Part shown: positions 5,952-6,169 of the stretch, piece by piece
How positions within the stretch are numbered: the first letter of the stretch is position 1
How the letters are laid out: every line of letters starts with the position of its first letter
Assembly: GCA_002291495.1 (NCBI GenBank)
Contig: DBAE01000182.1
Span: 40,946-47,114 of the forward strand
Source: Bacteriovoracaceae bacterium UBA1018
GTDB taxonomy: Bacteria > Bdellovibrionota > UBA1018
Length of the DNA: 6,169 nucleotides
Direction: 5' to 3'
Notes under the pieces: generated by a model
The model's input: the letters and a program-made list of their open reading frames with translations, nothing else
Databases searched by the model: none
Told to the model about the DNA's origin: nothing
Made by a program: the position numbers and the translations under genes

Positions 5952-6169
5952 TCAAGCTGAGGCCGTTGTCCTACCCCAATCGATTGGCTTATCCCCAATT
6001 TCTTTGACCAGAATCTCATTCACTTTTGAGAAATGCTTGGACCCAAAAAATCCGCGGTGCGCCGAAAGCGGAGATGGATGAACGGAAGTCAAAATGAAGT
6101 GCTTTGGATTGGTGATAAATTCTTTTTTCTTCTGCGCGGGTGAACCCCACAAGATAAAAATCACAGGCT
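5952..6169 (-). CDS. ung: Uracil-DNA glycosylase (family 1), C-terminal part; 5' end outside window
   Basis: Base-excision repair enzyme that removes uracil from DNA. Only the last 72 codons are present, of a protein usually 220-230 residues long; the frame is open to the right edge, and an apparent GTG start at 6164 is simply an internal valine. The segment [13 protein letters not shown] is the family's 'LLWGxxAQ' strand. HPSPLS (bases 6080-6063) is the signature DNA-intercalation/catalytic loop carrying the conserved histidine. [15 protein letters not shown] follows, and the protein ends with [12 protein letters not shown] after a TGA at 5954-5952. Match to E. coli Ung is strong through KPIDW. 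It is the first gene seen on the minus strand here and may share a transcript with the methyltransferase 49 bases downstream, though the two have no known functional link. Confidence 0.95.
   Translation of the reverse strand, partial: PVIFILWGSPAQKKKEFITNPKHFILTSVHPSPLSAHRGFFGSKHFSKVNEILVKEIGDKPIDWGRTTASA

Noticed and set aside
5952..6164. A complete 70-codon gene starting at GTG 6164
   Set aside because: The frame continues upstream to the window edge and the residues match the interior of Ung, so this is a truncated gene, not a small complete one.

Overview
This 6,169-base window carries seven genes, all on the minus strand, so the order of transcription is right to left. No mobile element, CRISPR array, rRNA or tRNA was seen. 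The genes are ordinary bacterial chromosomal ones: Ung, SlyD, ValS, a DAACS symporter and a hexameric-type nucleoside phosphorylase. The base composition looks moderate, a little under 50% GC by eye. A Gram-negative bacterium is the best guess. A Bdellovibrio-like or other proteobacterial lineage would fit, but the window holds no decisive taxonomic marker, so the assignment is weak.

Layout from right to left (5' to 3' on the minus strand): (a) the C-terminal 72 codons of uracil-DNA glycosylase (ung), cut by the window edge; (b) 49 bases later, a class I SAM-dependent methyltransferase with an apparent metal site, resembling the MycE-type sugar O-methyltransferases; (c) a 154-base gap holding an 18-base perfect dyad, a promoter-like pair and a 12-codon upstream ORF; (d) a tightly packed three-gene unit of a glutamate/dicarboxylate:cation symporter, a purine-nucleoside-phosphorylase-like enzyme (17-base gap) and a polysaccharide-flippase-like membrane protein (10-base gap); (e) a 99-base gap; (f) slyD, an FKBP-type prolyl isomerase with a short His-rich tail; (g) a 196-base gap with a long hairpin and a promoter/dyad; (h) the first 240 codons of valyl-tRNA synthetase (valS), cut by the left edge.

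The symporter, phosphorylase and flippase are probably co-transcribed. Uptake of an acidic amino acid or dicarboxylate next to phosphorolysis of purine nucleosides suggests a scavenging function, but the link to the flippase is unexplained. slyD and valS are housekeeping genes and appear to be separated by a terminator-like hairpin, with valS possibly having its own promoter and a nearly leaderless message.

No clearly new multi-gene system is present. The points most worth a second look are the phosphorylase, whose C-terminal active-site loop resembles apicomplexan (Plasmodium) PNP, the 98-base hairpin after slyD, the dyad-overlapped and possibly leaderless valS promoter, and the leader of the symporter operon.
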